DNA of 64,000 nt from Paracoccaceae bacterium (GCA_019911965.1 JAIOJF010000027.1:44366-108365); one strand, 5' to 3'. Shown: positions 38,063 to 47,531, numbered from the stretch's first letter. A program made the numbers and translations. The notes: a model not told the origin generated them from the letters alone.

Positions 38063-38752
38063 ATGAGCAACCCGATCGTAACCTGCCGTGGCGTGACCAA
38101 GGTTTTCGGCAAGGGCGACCTCGCCGTCCACGCCCTGGCCGGCGTCGATCTGGATTTCGCGCCGGGCGATTTCGCCACCCTGGCCGGTCCGTCCGGGTCG
38201 GGCAAGACGACGCTGTTGAACATGATCGGCGCGCTGGACACGCCCACCGCGGGCGAGGTCTCCATCGCCGGCAACCGGCTGAACGACATGAACAAATCGC
38301 AATTGTCCGACCTCAGGCTGACCAAGATCGGCTTCGTCTTCCAGTCGCTGAACCTGATCCCGGTCCTGTCGGCGGTGGAAAACGTCGAATTCGTGCTGGA
38401 ATTGCAGCATTGCCCCGCCGCTGAACAGCGTGAACGCGCGATCAAGGTGCTGGAACAGGTTGGCCTGAAAGGCATGGAGAACCGCCGTCCCTCGGCGATG
38501 TCAGGCGGCCAGCAGCAACGCGTGGCGGTGGCGCGGGCGCTGGTGACGAAACCGGCCATCGTGCTGGCGGATGAGCCGACGGCGAACCTCGATTCCAAGA
38601 ATTCGTCGGATCTGATGGACCTGATGGCGCAACTGAATGCCGATCTTGGCATCACTTTTGTCATCGGCACCCATGACGTGAGTGTGATGAAACGCTCGCG
38701 GCGGCATCTGGAAATGCTGGACGGGAGGATTTCCAGTGACACGCGCCGCTAA
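38063..38752 (+). CDS. ABC transporter ATP-binding protein, LolD/MacB-like
   Basis: A 229-residue ATPase of the FtsE/LolD/MacB group. Walker A is AGPSGSGKTTLLN near residue 41, Q-loop FVFQSLNLIPVLSAVENV, signature [15 protein letters not shown] and Walker B VLADEPTANLD with SKNSSDLMDLM, followed by the H-loop THD. The LDxxN/S D-loop and 'ENV' Q-loop are as in LolD. ATG at 38063 has an AAGGAG ribosome-binding site; the ATG at 38048 that overlaps the permease stop is a less likely start. Its end overlaps the barrel gene by 17 bases. Confidence 0.92.
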   Translation: MSNPIVTCRGVTKVFGKGDLAVHALAGVDLDFAPGDFATLAGPSGSGKTTLLNMIGALDTPTAGEVSIAGNRLNDMNKSQLSDLRLTKIGFVFQSLNLIPVLSAVENVEFVLELQHCPAAEQRERAIKVLEQVGLKGMENRRPSAMSGGQQQRVAVARALVTKPAIVLADEPTANLDSKNSSDLMDLMAQLNADLGITFVIGTHDVSVMKRSRRHLEMLDGRISSDTRR

Positions 38753-39977
38753 CCGTATTGCCTTATCTGCCGCGCTGGCGTTTGGCCTTGCCGCACCGGC
38801 GGCAGCGGACGGGCTGCGGGTGCGCACCGAGGTTTCGCTGAACACCAACAGCGCACGCGCCACCAGCCTTGACGCATCATTGGGCTTTGCCCGCCGCGAC
38901 CACAGGGCCGGCTCGGTCCGGCTGATGTGGGAGAAGTCGCTGGGCGACTTCCGCTTCGAGATCCATTCGCATATGGCGGTCAATCAGGGCGATATCCTGC
39001 CCTATGGCGCAGCAATTGCACCGTTCTACCCGGCCCCGGCAACCACCACGCTGTTCGATCTGACGCGCACCTGGCAGGCCAGCCCGACCTCGTTCATCAC
39101 CAACACCTTCGATCGGCTGTCGCTCAGCTATGCCAGTTCGCATTTCGTGCTGAAGATCGGGCGGCAGGCGATCACCTGGGGCAGCGGCATGGTGTTTCAC
39201 CCCGCCGATATCGTCGCGCCTTTCGCACCCACCGCGATAGATACCGCCTACAAGCCCGGGGCCGACATGGTCTATGCGCAGATGCTGTTCGACAGCGGCG
39301 CCGATATCCAGGCGATTGCCGTGCCGCGCGGACTTGCACCCGGCGGGCCGGTCGATTTCGCCGCCAGCACTTATGCAGTACGCGGCCAGACGGCGCTTGG
39401 CTCGCTTGACGCCAACCTGATGCTGGCGCGGGATCGCGGCGACAGTGTCGGCTCCTTTGGTCTGAGCGGTGCGCTGGGGGGCGCGTCGTGGAATGCGGAA
39501 TATGTGCATTGGCGGCTGGCCAGCGGGGCGACGCATCCGTCCTGGCTGTTCAACATCGCCAATTACGGCACGCTCGGGGGCTGGAACGTGTCCTATTTCG
39601 CCGAGTATTTCCACAACGGCTTCGGCGTCGATGCCGGCGTGCCGCTGGATTCGCTGCCGGCCAGCCTGACCAAGCGGATGTCGACCGGGCAGGTATTCCT
39701 GACCGGGCGCGATTTCCTGTCGCTTGGAGGCAATGTGGAGATGACCGCCGATCTCAGCGTCGCGCCGAACGCCATCGTTTCGCTTGCCGACCGCTCGGCG
39801 CTGGCGGGCTTTACGGTCAACTATACGCTCGGCGACAATACCAACCTCGTGTTCAACTTCAGCCAGACTTTCGGCGCGGACGGAACCGAGTTCGGTGGCC
39901 GCGAGACCAGTGCGGGTTCCGGCATTTTCGCCTCGGGCGGGCGCTCGATGGTGCTGCAACTGGTGCAGTTCTTCTGA
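38736..39977 (+). CDS. Outer-membrane beta-barrel protein (DUF1302-like) of the export operon
   Basis: A 413-residue exported protein with a signal peptide to about residue 22 (LAAPAAADG). The body is made of alternating amphipathic strands and ends in Phe (LQLVQFF), the classical outer-membrane barrel signal. LKIGRQAITWGSGMVFHPADIV near residue 140 matches the GRQ-x-x-x-WG motif seen in DUF1302-type barrels. Start is GTG at 38736 with a GGGAGG site, inside the end of the ATPase gene. Translational coupling to the transporter indicates that it works with it, for example as acceptor or exit pore. Confidence 0.82.
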   Translation: MTRAANRIALSAALAFGLAAPAAADGLRVRTEVSLNTNSARATSLDASLGFARRDHRAGSVRLMWEKSLGDFRFEIHSHMAVNQGDILPYGAAIAPFYPAPATTTLFDLTRTWQASPTSFITNTFDRLSLSYASSHFVLKIGRQAITWGSGMVFHPADIVAPFAPTAIDTAYKPGADMVYAQMLFDSGADIQAIAVPRGLAPGGPVDFAASTYAVRGQTALGSLDANLMLARDRGDSVGSFGLSGALGGASWNAEYVHWRLASGATHPSWLFNIANYGTLGGWNVSYFAEYFHNGFGVDAGVPLDSLPASLTKRMSTGQVFLTGRDFLSLGGNVEMTADLSVAPNAIVSLADRSALAGFTVNYTLGDNTNLVFNFSQTFGADGTEFGGRETSAGSGIFASGGRSMVLQLVQFF

Positions 39978-40041
39978 GGCCGGAACGGTTTTCGGGCGGA
40001 TTTGGTTAGACATTCCCGCCGCCCGTTATTAGCTTCGGCGG

Positions 40042-40938
40042 ATGCCGACGAAACTGATCCTTTATATCCTGTTGCTGGCGACCGGGGCGGCCTGGGGCCT
40101 GTCCAATCCGCTGATGAAGATCGCGGTTTCGACGGGATACCAGCCGTTTGGCCTGATCTTCTGGCAATTGGTGGTGATCGTCGTCACCGCCGGTGCGGTG
40201 GCGCTGTGGCGCAACGGCCGCCTGCCGCCGCTGCGCCGGTATTTCTGGCATTTCGCCATCGTGGCGCTGCTGGGAACGCTCTTGCCCGATACCCTGATCT
40301 ATATCGCGGCGGCGCATGTATCGGCGGGCGTGCTGTCGCTGCTGCTGGCGCAGGTAACCATGTTCGCGTTGCCGATGGCGCTGTTGCTGGGATTTGAGAG
40401 GCCCGACCTGCTGCGCCTGACCGGAGCCTTGTGCGGGGCGGTGGCGATCGGGCTGCTGATCGGCCCCGAGGCCGCCTTGCCCGAGGACAGCGCGTTGATT
40501 TACATCCTGATGGTTCTGGGTGCCGCCGCGTTTTACGCCGCGCAAGGCAATTACATCACCTGGCGCGATATCCGCGATCTCGACCCGGTGACGCTGTTGT
40601 TTGCCACCTCGGTTGTGGGTCTGCTGGCGATAACCCCGCTGGCGCTGCTGAGCGGCCAGTTCGTCAATCCCTTCGTGCCCTGGGGTGCGGCGGAATGGGC
40701 GATGCTGGGCACCGCCTTGACGCATGCGCTGGCCTATGGCGGGTTCTTCGCGCTGGTCGCCACCAGCGGGCCGGTGTTTTCCTCGCAGGTCAGCTATGTT
40801 GTAACCGGCACCGGTGTTCTGTGGTCAATGCTGCTTCTGGGCGAGCGTTACAACGGCTGGATCTGGGCGGCTTTCGTGCTGATGTTCATCGGCATCGCGC
40901 TGTTGCAGCCGCGTCCGCCGAAAAGACACCCGGCCTGA
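40042..40938 (+). CDS. DMT/EamA family transporter
   Basis: Inner-membrane protein of 298 residues with ten helices in two EamA repeats (about residues 7-137 and 150-290). Each repeat shows the family pattern, such as GAAWGLSNPLMKIAV near the start and SYVVTGTGVLWSMLLLGERYNGWIWAAFVLMFIGIALL at the end. The substrate is unknown; relatives export amino acids, nucleobases or other metabolites. ATG at 40042 follows the barrel gene by 64 bases. It is probably a separate unit, although no terminator is evident between them. Confidence 0.88.
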   Translation: MPTKLILYILLLATGAAWGLSNPLMKIAVSTGYQPFGLIFWQLVVIVVTAGAVALWRNGRLPPLRRYFWHFAIVALLGTLLPDTLIYIAAAHVSAGVLSLLLAQVTMFALPMALLLGFERPDLLRLTGALCGAVAIGLLIGPEAALPEDSALIYILMVLGAAAFYAAQGNYITWRDIRDLDPVTLLFATSVVGLLAITPLALLSGQFVNPFVPWGAAEWAMLGTALTHALAYGGFFALVATSGPVFSSQVSYVVTGTGVLWSMLLLGERYNGWIWAAFVLMFIGIALLQPRPPKRHPA

Positions 40939-41057
40939 CGATTCGGGGGAATTCTGCGGCGCAGCATATGCGCCGGTCGCGACACTCCGCCAATCCTGCG
41001 AAATCCGCAGGCAAATTCCGGATTTTGCGGTCGTGCGGAAAATATTGTTGCCTCGTC

Positions 41058-41071
41058 CTGACTTATGTCAA
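41058..41071 (+). promoter_or_regulatory. FNR/Dnr-type box upstream of napF
   Basis: CTGAC-TTAT-GTCAA differs from the FNR/NNR/Dnr consensus TTGAC/T-N4-G/ATCAA only at the first base. Its centre is about 68 bases before the napF ATG. A transcription start about 41 bases downstream would give a class II activated promoter with a short leader. This fits oxygen or nitric-oxide control of nitrate reductase in alphaproteobacteria. Confidence 0.55.
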
Positions 41072-41078
41072 AACATGG

Positions 41079-41094
41079 ATCACGGTCCTGTGAT
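41079..41094 (+). promoter_or_regulatory. ATCAC-N6-GTGAT inverted repeat upstream of napF
   Basis: A perfect 5-bp inverted repeat with a 6-base centre, located between the FNR-type box and the napF ATG and overlapping where the -10 region would lie. It could be a binding site for a second regulator such as a nitrate- or redox-responsive factor. It may also be coincidental. Confidence 0.35.
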
Positions 41095-41132
41095 AGCGTC
41101 ATCGCATACAAGCAGACCAAGCGGGACGGATC

Positions 41133-41636
41133 ATGTCGCATCTGGTATCCAGGCGCGCCTTCTTCAAAGGACGAGTATCCGAGGGTGACTATCTCCGCCC
41201 ACCCGGCGCAGCCGCTGAATCCGATTTCCGGGCCGCCTGCAATTCCTGCGGAGATTGCATACCCGTCTGCCCCGAAAACATCCTGACCGCCGATCCCGAT
41301 GGTCGCCCGGCAATCCGGTTTGCAACCGGTGCATGCACCTTCTGCAATGCCTGTATCGACGCCTGCGAAACCGGCGCATTGCGTCCCGGCCAGGGGTCGG
41401 CCCATCTTGCCGAAGTCGCGGCGTCCTGCCTGGCGGAAAGCGCCGTGTCCTGCCGCACCTGCGAAGATCAGTGCGACGAAGGCGCAATCCGCTTCCGGCT
41501 GGCCCTTGGTGGCCGCGCTTCGCCGCTGATCGATGCCAGCCTTTGCAATGGCTGCGGTGCCTGTGTCGCCCCCTGCCCGGCTGCTGCAATCCGCATCACC
41601 CGCCGTCCCACCCAACAGGAGCTGAAGCCATGCTGA
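41133..41636 (+). CDS. napF: Ferredoxin-type protein NapF
   Basis: A cytoplasmic iron-sulfur protein of 167 residues that helps load or energise NapA before export. Cys clusters appear in order as CNSCGDCIPVCP, CTFCNACIDAC, CRTCEDQCDEG and CNGCGACVAPCP, enough for three to four [4Fe-4S] clusters. The N-terminus SRRAFFKG is a twin-arginine-like segment also seen in E. coli NapF, which nevertheless stays in the cytoplasm. First gene of napFDAGHBC. The stop overlaps napD by 7 bases. Confidence 0.92.
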   Translation: MSHLVSRRAFFKGRVSEGDYLRPPGAAAESDFRAACNSCGDCIPVCPENILTADPDGRPAIRFATGACTFCNACIDACETGALRPGQGSAHLAEVAASCLAESAVSCRTCEDQCDEGAIRFRLALGGRASPLIDASLCNGCGACVAPCPAAAIRITRRPTQQELKPC

Positions 41637-41908
41637 ATATCTGCGGCTGTCTCGTTCATACCAGGCCCGAACAGGCCGCCGGGATCGCCAAAACCATTGC
41701 CGCCGCCGATGGCTGCGATGTCCATGCCATTCAGGATGGCCGGATCGTCATCACGGTCGAGGATACCGAGGCCGGACGCGCCTCGGACAAGATCATGGAA
41801 TTGCACCAGATTCCCGGCATTCTGACCATATCACTGACCTATCACCACTTTGAAGAGCTTCCGCCCGAATCTGGCCGGGCCGAAGCCATCGCCCAACCCA
41901 CAGCCTGA
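41630..41908 (+). CDS. napD: NapA twin-arginine leader chaperone NapD
   Basis: A 92-residue ferredoxin-fold chaperone that binds the NapA signal peptide and prevents early export. [21 protein letters not shown] and the [17 protein letters not shown]-terminal strand are characteristic of NapD. ATG at 41630 lies inside the end of napF and is behind an AACAGGAGC ribosome-binding site, so it is coupled to napF. The napA ATG follows after 16 bases. Confidence 0.93.
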   Translation: MLNICGCLVHTRPEQAAGIAKTIAAADGCDVHAIQDGRIVITVEDTEAGRASDKIMELHQIPGILTISLTYHHFEELPPESGRAEAIAQPTA

Positions 41909-41924
41909 ACGGGAGACTTATGTC

Positions 41925-44414
41925 ATGACACTGCCAACATCCCGCCGGTCCTTCCTGAAGGCCACCGCCGCCGCCGCAACCGCCTCAGCCGCTGGCATCA
42001 GCCTGCCCAGGGCCGCGTCGGCGCAACTGAATGCCGCCGATATCCGCTGGGACAAGGCAGCCTGCCGGTTCTGCGGCACCGGCTGTTCTGTTCTGGTCGG
42101 GGTCAAGGATGGCCGCGTCGTGGCGACGCAGGGCGACCCCGAAGCGCCGGTCAACCGGGGCCTGAACTGTATCAAGGGCTATTTCCTGTCCAAGATCATG
42201 TATGGTGCCGACCGCCTGACCACGCCGATGCTGCGCAAGACCAATGGTGTTTATGATAAGGAAGGCGAGTTTACCCCGGTATCCTGGGACGAAGCCTTCG
42301 ACGTGATGGCCGACAAGTTCAAGGCCGCGCTGCGTGAAAAAGGACCAACGGCGGTTGGCATGTTCGGCTCCGGCCAGTGGACGGTCTGGGAGGGCTATGC
42401 TGCGGCCAAGTTCATGAAGGCCGGCCTGCGCTCGAACAATATCGACCCGAATGCGCGCCATTGCATGGCCTCGGCGGTTGCCGCCTTCATCCGCGCCTTC
42501 GGCATCGACGAACCGATGGGCTGCTACGACGATCTGGAACATGCCGATGCCTTCGTTCTGTGGGGCTCCAACATGGCCGAGATGCACCCGATCCTGTGGT
42601 CGCGGCTGACCGATACCCGCCTGACGAAGCCGGGCTGCGAGGTGCATGTGCTGTCGACCTTCGAGCACCGCTCGTTCGAGCTGGCCGACAACGGTATGAT
42701 CTTCACGCCGCAGACCGATCTGGCGATCCTGAACTATATCGCCAATTACATCATCCAGAACGACGCGGTGAACTGGGAGTTCGTCAACAAGCACGTCAAC
42801 ACCACCGCCACCGCCACCGATATCGGCTATGGCCTGCGCCCCAACCACCCTCTGGAAGAGGCGGCCGCAAATGCCGGCGTCGGCAAGTTTGAACCGATCA
42901 CCTTCGATGAATATGCTGCGTCCGTGGCGGAATATACGCTTGAGAAGGTCTCGGCGATGAGCGGAGTGCCGGAAGCGAAACTTGAACGCCTGGCGCGGCT
43001 ATATGCCGATCCCGACCGCAAGATCATGTCGCTCTGGACGATGGGGTTCAACCAGCACACGCGTGGGTCCTGGGTCAACGGTCTGATGTACAACGTGCAT
43101 CTGCTGACCGGCAAGATTTCCGAACCCGGCAATTCGCCGTTCTCGCTGACGGGCCAGCCCTCGGCCTGCGGCACCGCGCGGGAGGTTGGCACCTTCGCGC
43201 ACCGCTTGCCCGCCGATATGGTGGTGATGAACGAAAAGCACCGCGATATCTGCGAAACCGCCTGGAACATCCCGAAAGGCACCATCCCCGACAAGCCCGG
43301 CTATCACGCGGTCTTGCAGCACCGGATGCTGAAGGATGGCAAGCTGAACGCCTATTGGGTGCAATGCACCAACAACATGCAGGCCGCGCCAAACATGAAC
43401 GAGGAAGGCCTGCCGGGCTATCGCAACCCCGACAACTTCATCGTCGTGTCCGATCCTTATCCGACCGTGACGGCACTGGCCGCCGACCTGATCCTGCCAA
43501 CCGCCATGTGGGTGGAAAAGGAAGGAGCCTACGGCAATGCCGAGCGGCGTACCCAGTTCTGGCGCCAACAGGTCAAGGCTCCGGGCGAGGCGAAATCCGA
43601 TGTCTGGCAGGTGATGGAGTTTTCCAAGCGCTTCACCACCGAAGAAGCCTGGGGCGAGGAATTGCTGGCCACCATGCCGGAACACCGCGGCAAGACCCTC
43701 TACGAGGTTCTGTTCGCCAATGGCGTGGTGGACAAATACCCGCTTTCCGATCTGGCCGAGGGGTTCGACAACGACGAAAGCACCGATTTCGGCTATTACG
43801 TCCAGAAGGGCCTGTTCGAGGAATATGCCGAATTCGGGCGCGGCCATGCCCACGACCTGGCACCGTTCGACACGTATCACCGCGCACGCGGCCTGCGCTG
43901 GCCGGTGGTCGATGGCAAGGAAACCCTCTACCGCTTCCGCGAAGGCTTCGATCCTTACGTGCCGGCCGGCGAAGGGGTGCGGTTCTACGGCAGGCCGGAC
44001 GGCAAGGCGAACATCATCTTCGCGCCATACGAGCCGCCCGCGGAAAGCCCGGATGCCGAATATGACCTTTGGCTGGTGACAGGGCGGGTGCTGGAACACT
44101 GGCATTCCGGCTCGATGACACGGCGGGTGCCGGAATTGCACCGCGCCTACCCGTCGGCGGTGGTCTACATGCATCCCGAAGACGCCCAGGATCGCGGCCT
44201 TCGGCGGGGTCAGGAAATCGCCTTGTCCACAAGGCGGGGCGAGGTTCTGAGCCGGGTCGAAACGCGGGGCCGCAACAAGATGCCACGCGGTGTCGTGTTC
44301 ATGCCCTGGTTCGACGAGGGGCAGTTGACCAACAAGCTGACGCTTGATGCGACCTGTCCGATCTCGCGCGAGACCGACTTCAAGAAATGCGCCTGCAAGG
44401 TGCAGCGGGCGTAA
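41925..44414 (+). CDS. napA: Periplasmic nitrate reductase catalytic subunit NapA
   Basis: Reduces nitrate to nitrite in the periplasm at a bis-MGD molybdenum centre. It has 829 residues, as in E. coli and Paracoccus. The Tat signal [12 protein letters not shown] is at residues 7-18, followed by the [4Fe-4S] ligands CRFCGTGC and a fourth Cys in [12 protein letters not shown]. The molybdenum-coordinating Cys lies in [12 protein letters not shown]. The MopB dinucleotide-binding C-terminus has [18 protein letters not shown] and [14 protein letters not shown] at 41925 with CGGGAG before it. The downstream genes napG, H, B and C supply electrons. Confidence 0.97.
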   Translation: MTLPTSRRSFLKATAAAATASAAGISLPRAASAQLNAADIRWDKAACRFCGTGCSVLVGVKDGRVVATQGDPEAPVNRGLNCIKGYFLSKIMYGADRLTTPMLRKTNGVYDKEGEFTPVSWDEAFDVMADKFKAALREKGPTAVGMFGSGQWTVWEGYAAAKFMKAGLRSNNIDPNARHCMASAVAAFIRAFGIDEPMGCYDDLEHADAFVLWGSNMAEMHPILWSRLTDTRLTKPGCEVHVLSTFEHRSFELADNGMIFTPQTDLAILNYIANYIIQNDAVNWEFVNKHVNTTATATDIGYGLRPNHPLEEAAANAGVGKFEPITFDEYAASVAEYTLEKVSAMSGVPEAKLERLARLYADPDRKIMSLWTMGFNQHTRGSWVNGLMYNVHLLTGKISEPGNSPFSLTGQPSACGTAREVGTFAHRLPADMVVMNEKHRDICETAWNIPKGTIPDKPGYHAVLQHRMLKDGKLNAYWVQCTNNMQAAPNMNEEGLPGYRNPDNFIVVSDPYPTVTALAADLILPTAMWVEKEGAYGNAERRTQFWRQQVKAPGEAKSDVWQVMEFSKRFTTEEAWGEELLATMPEHRGKTLYEVLFANGVVDKYPLSDLAEGFDNDESTDFGYYVQKGLFEEYAEFGRGHAHDLAPFDTYHRARGLRWPVVDGKETLYRFREGFDPYVPAGEGVRFYGRPDGKANIIFAPYEPPAESPDAEYDLWLVTGRVLEHWHSGSMTRRVPELHRAYPSAVVYMHPEDAQDRGLRRGQEIALSTRRGEVLSRVETRGRNKMPRGVVFMPWFDEGQLTNKLTLDATCPISRETDFKKCACKVQRA

Positions 44415-44432
44415 CCCTGAAGGCAGAACGAG

Positions 44433-45242
44433 ATGAATGTGCCCTTCAAATCAGGTTCGCCGATCGACCGGCGCCGCTTCCTTGGGGATGCGGCACGGGC
44501 GGTGGGCGGCTGCCTGGTGGCGGGCACGTTCCTGGCCCGCATGGCCACCGATGCGCGCGCATTGCCCGCACAGGCCTTGCGCCCGCCCGGCGCGCTGGAC
44601 GAGGCGGAATTTCTGGGGGCCTGCATCCGATGCGGCCTGTGCGTGCGCGATTGTCCCTATGACACGCTGGCGCTGGCGGAACTGGGGGTCGATGGTGCTG
44701 CCACCGGCACGCCGTTTTTCACCGCCCGCGATGTGCCCTGCGAGATGTGCGAAGATATCCCTTGTGTCGCCGCCTGCCCGACCGGAGCGCTGGATCACGG
44801 CCTGACCGATATTGACGACGCCCGGATGGGGATCGCCGTTCTGATCGACGAGGAGCATTGCCTGAATGCGCTCGGCCTCAGATGCGATGTCTGCTATCGC
44901 GTCTGCCCGGTGATCGACAAGGCGATCACGCTGGAAGTTGAACACAACGCCCGCTCCGGACATCACGCCAAGTTCATGCCGACCGTCCATGCCGAGGCCT
45001 GCACGGGATGCGGCAAATGCGAGAAATCCTGCGTTCTGCCGGAAAGCGCGATCAAGGTGTTGCCGATCCGGCTGGCGCGGGTCGATGCGGCCGAGCATTA
45101 CCGCCTGGGCTGGGAAGACCGCCAGCCGCTGGTGGACGAATTGATCGACCTGCCAGACCGGCTGCCCGGGCCGGGGACCGACAATCTGGTAACGCCGGGC
45201 GGATTTGAACCTGCCTTCAAACTGCCGGAGGCGCTGAAATGA
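44433..45242 (+). CDS. napG: Ferredoxin-type protein NapG
   Basis: Periplasmic iron-sulfur subunit of the NapGH quinol dehydrogenase, 269 residues. A Tat-type N-terminus ([16 protein letters not shown]) precedes four Cys clusters: [38 protein letters not shown] and [12 protein letters not shown]. These are four [4Fe-4S] sites in the order known for NapG. ATG at 44433; the stop overlaps the napH start by 4 bases. Confidence 0.94.
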   Translation: MNVPFKSGSPIDRRRFLGDAARAVGGCLVAGTFLARMATDARALPAQALRPPGALDEAEFLGACIRCGLCVRDCPYDTLALAELGVDGAATGTPFFTARDVPCEMCEDIPCVAACPTGALDHGLTDIDDARMGIAVLIDEEHCLNALGLRCDVCYRVCPVIDKAITLEVEHNARSGHHAKFMPTVHAEACTGCGKCEKSCVLPESAIKVLPIRLARVDAAEHYRLGWEDRQPLVDELIDLPDRLPGPGTDNLVTPGGFEPAFKLPEALK

Positions 45243-46162
45243 GCCGCGCTACCCGCCCGCCTGTCGGCCAGGAGGCCATCGCCGTGCATGGCTGGTGGCA
45301 TGCGCACCGCTTTCTGGTGCTGCGGCGGATATCGCAATTGTTCTTCCTGGGGCTGTTCCTGCTTGGCCCCTGGGCCGGTATCTGGCTGGTCAAGGGCAAC
45401 CTCACATCCTCGCTGACGCTGGGCGTCCTGCCACTCAGCGATCCGTTCGTGTTCCTGCAAACCCTGGCTGCCGGTCATCCGCCGCTGCTGACCGTGGCAA
45501 CCGGTGCTCTGGCCGGAGCCGTGATCGTGGCGCTTGTCTATGCGTTGATCGGCGGGCGCGTCTATTGTTCCTGGGTCTGCCCGGTAAACCCTGTGACCGA
45601 TGCCGCCCATTGGCTGCACACCCGGCTGGGCCTGAAAAAGGGCTGGCAGCCGAAGCGCGGTACAAGGTTGTGGGTGATGGCGATGGTGCTGGCGGTGTCG
45701 GCGCTTACCGGATCGGTTGCCTGGGAAATGGTCAACCCGATCTCGATGCTGCATCGTGGCCTGATCTTCGGCATGGGCTTTGGCTGGACGCTGGTTGCCG
45801 GCGTTTTCATCTTCGATCTGGTGCTGTCTCGGCGTGGCTGGTGCGGGCACCTGTGTCCGGTTGGCGCGTTCTATGGCCTGCTGGGCGAACGAAGCCTGCT
45901 ACGTGTCAGTGCCGCAAACCGCGCCGCCTGCGACGATTGCATGGATTGCTTCGATGTCTGCCCGGAAGCGCATGTCATTTCACCCGCCCTGCGCGGATCA
46001 GCGGGTACGTCACCTCTGATCCTGTCGCGCGACTGCACCAATTGCGGGCGCTGCATCGACGTCTGCCCCGAATCCGTTTTCCGCTTTACCCACCGTTTCG
46101 ACGACCGGACAAGTGACGATCCGGTTCAAGCCACCCAACCCGGAGCCACGCGCGCCGCCTGA
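45239..46162 (+). CDS. napH: Quinol dehydrogenase ferredoxin subunit NapH
   Basis: Inner-membrane partner of NapG that oxidises quinol, 307 residues. Four to five membrane helices (about residues 27-47, 80-105, 140-160 and 182-200) are interrupted by the conserved Cys motifs [10 protein letters not shown] and [12 protein letters not shown]. Two cytoplasmic [4Fe-4S] motifs follow, [13 protein letters not shown] and [13 protein letters not shown]. The family matches NapH/NosR-like proteins. In E. coli NapGH serves ubiquinol oxidation; here both NapGH and NapC are present. Confidence 0.94.
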   Translation: MSRATRPPVGQEAIAVHGWWHAHRFLVLRRISQLFFLGLFLLGPWAGIWLVKGNLTSSLTLGVLPLSDPFVFLQTLAAGHPPLLTVATGALAGAVIVALVYALIGGRVYCSWVCPVNPVTDAAHWLHTRLGLKKGWQPKRGTRLWVMAMVLAVSALTGSVAWEMVNPISMLHRGLIFGMGFGWTLVAGVFIFDLVLSRRGWCGHLCPVGAFYGLLGERSLLRVSAANRAACDDCMDCFDVCPEAHVISPALRGSAGTSPLILSRDCTNCGRCIDVCPESVFRFTHRFDDRTSDDPVQATQPGATRAA

Positions 46163-46183
46163 CAGAAGCATCGGAGACCAAAC

Positions 46184-46627
46184 ATGAGCAAGCATGTCCT
46201 CACCAGCACCATCGCTGCCGTAACCCTGCTGGCCCTTGCCGGGCTGGCCGTGGCGCAATCCGCCGGCATTCCCCTGCAATCGCTGCGCGGGGCCGGTGTC
46301 GACGAGCAGGTCGCGGTTCAGGATAATTTCCGGCTGGACGAGAAACGCTTCGTGCGCAGCTATCGCCAGCAGCCGCCGCTGGTGCCGCATTCGATCGACC
46401 AGTATCAGATCGACCTTAGTGCCAATCAATGCCTGGGCTGCCACGACTGGGCCAATGCCGGCAATCGCGGCGCACCGACGCTGTCGATGACGCATTATCT
46501 GGATCGCGACAACAACCAGCTTGATCGGGTCAGCGGCACCCGCTGGTTCTGCAACCAGTGCCATGTCCCGCAAGCCGACGCGCCCGAGTTGATCGGCAAT
46601 ACTTTCCAGTCGTCCAGCGAACGCTGA
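46184..46627 (+). CDS. napB: Periplasmic nitrate reductase diheme cytochrome c subunit NapB
   Basis: Electron-transfer subunit of NapA, 147 residues. It has a signal peptide to about residue 24 (ALAGLAVAQS) and exactly two haem motifs, CLGCH near residue 84 and CNQCH near residue 123, as in known NapB. The SMTHYLDRDNNQ segment between them is conserved. ATG at 46184 after a GGAGACCAAAC site. Follows napH by 21 bases. Confidence 0.94.
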   Translation: MSKHVLTSTIAAVTLLALAGLAVAQSAGIPLQSLRGAGVDEQVAVQDNFRLDEKRFVRSYRQQPPLVPHSIDQYQIDLSANQCLGCHDWANAGNRGAPTLSMTHYLDRDNNQLDRVSGTRWFCNQCHVPQADAPELIGNTFQSSSER

Positions 46628-46657
46628 CCGGCCCGACCCTGATCAAGGAGCATCGAC

Positions 46658-47293
46658 ATGGCTGAGCCATCATCCAACGCCACGAAGCCTGGCCCGATCC
46701 GCCGCTTCTGGAACTTCCTCGCACGGCCCAGCGCCGTCTTCTCGCTTGGCCTTCTGACCATCGGCGGCTTCATCGTCGGTATCGGGTTCTGGGGCAGTTT
46801 CCACTGGGCGCTGGAAATGACCAATACCGAGAAATTCTGCATCTCGTGTCACGAGATGAAGGAAAACGTTTATGCCGAATACCAGGGCACGGCGCATCAG
46901 AACAACCCCTCAGGGGTTCGCGCCACCTGCCCGGATTGCCATGTACCAAAGGAATGGGGCCCCAAGATCATCCGCAAGATCCAGGCGTCAAAGGAATTGT
47001 ACGGCCATTTCATCACCGGGTCGATCGAGACCCCCGAGAAATTCCGCGACGAGAGGCTTTATCTGGCCTCCCGGGTATGGCGGGCGATGAAGGCGACCGA
47101 CAGCCGCGAATGCCGCAATTGTCACAGCTTCGACTTCATGGATTTCACCATCCAGGCCAGCCGCGCCGGCAAGGCGCACCAGACCGCGATTGACGATGGC
47201 GCGACCTGCATCGACTGCCATCAGGGTATCGCGCATGATCTGCCGGAGGGCTATCTTGAACGCTACCGCGAGATCGCGGCAGAGTTCGACTAA
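46658..47293 (+). CDS. napC: Tetraheme cytochrome c quinol dehydrogenase NapC
   Basis: Membrane-anchored NapC/NirT protein of 211 residues that passes electrons from quinol to NapB. One N-terminal membrane helix (about residues 24-45) is followed by four haem motifs: CISCH, CPDCH, CRNCH and CIDCH, the NapC set. The DGATCIDCHQGIAHDLP ending is typical. ATG at 46658 behind AAGGAG. Last gene of the operon. NapC at the end of the operon together with NapGH is the E. coli order. Confidence 0.95.
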   Translation: MAEPSSNATKPGPIRRFWNFLARPSAVFSLGLLTIGGFIVGIGFWGSFHWALEMTNTEKFCISCHEMKENVYAEYQGTAHQNNPSGVRATCPDCHVPKEWGPKIIRKIQASKELYGHFITGSIETPEKFRDERLYLASRVWRAMKATDSRECRNCHSFDFMDFTIQASRAGKAHQTAIDDGATCIDCHQGIAHDLPEGYLERYREIAAEFD

Positions 47294-47314
47294 CGCATTC
47301 CGCGTTAAACCTGA

Positions 47315-47361
47315 ATCACCTAACGCTGCCTGAAATCTGCGATTTCAATGCGTTAGGTGAT
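47315..47361. repeat. Two-level hairpin after napC
   Basis: Outer arms ATCACCTAACGC (47315-47326) and GCGTTAGGTGAT (47350-47361) are perfectly complementary over 12 bases. Inside them GAAATC (47332-47337) and GATTTC (47341-47346) form a second stem with a 3-base loop. It lies 22 bases after the napC stop. No T-run follows, so a simple terminator is not certain; mRNA 3'-end protection or a repeat element are alternatives. Confidence 0.6.
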
Positions 47362-47379
47362 GTCGGATACCCTAAAGCA

Positions 47380-47469
47380 TTTCGGGTTGAACTTGGATCG
47401 GATGTTCGCTGCCTCTCCCTTCGGTCGAACGCGAAATCCGATGCTTGTTGTCTCAGGTTAGACCCGAAA
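47380..47469. repeat. Imperfect long inverted repeat
   Basis: TTTCGGGT (47380-47387) pairs with ACCCGAAA (47462-47469), and ATCGGAT (47397-47403) with ATCCGAT (47436-47442). The result is an interrupted stem with a 32-base central loop. It continues the palindromic cluster between napC and aapP. Confidence 0.4.
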
Positions 47470-47531
47470 CGCCCTAAGTCAAACGCAAACGCGCTGGTCG
47501 AGAACGCGCCACGCCCGTCGGCGCGACCGTG

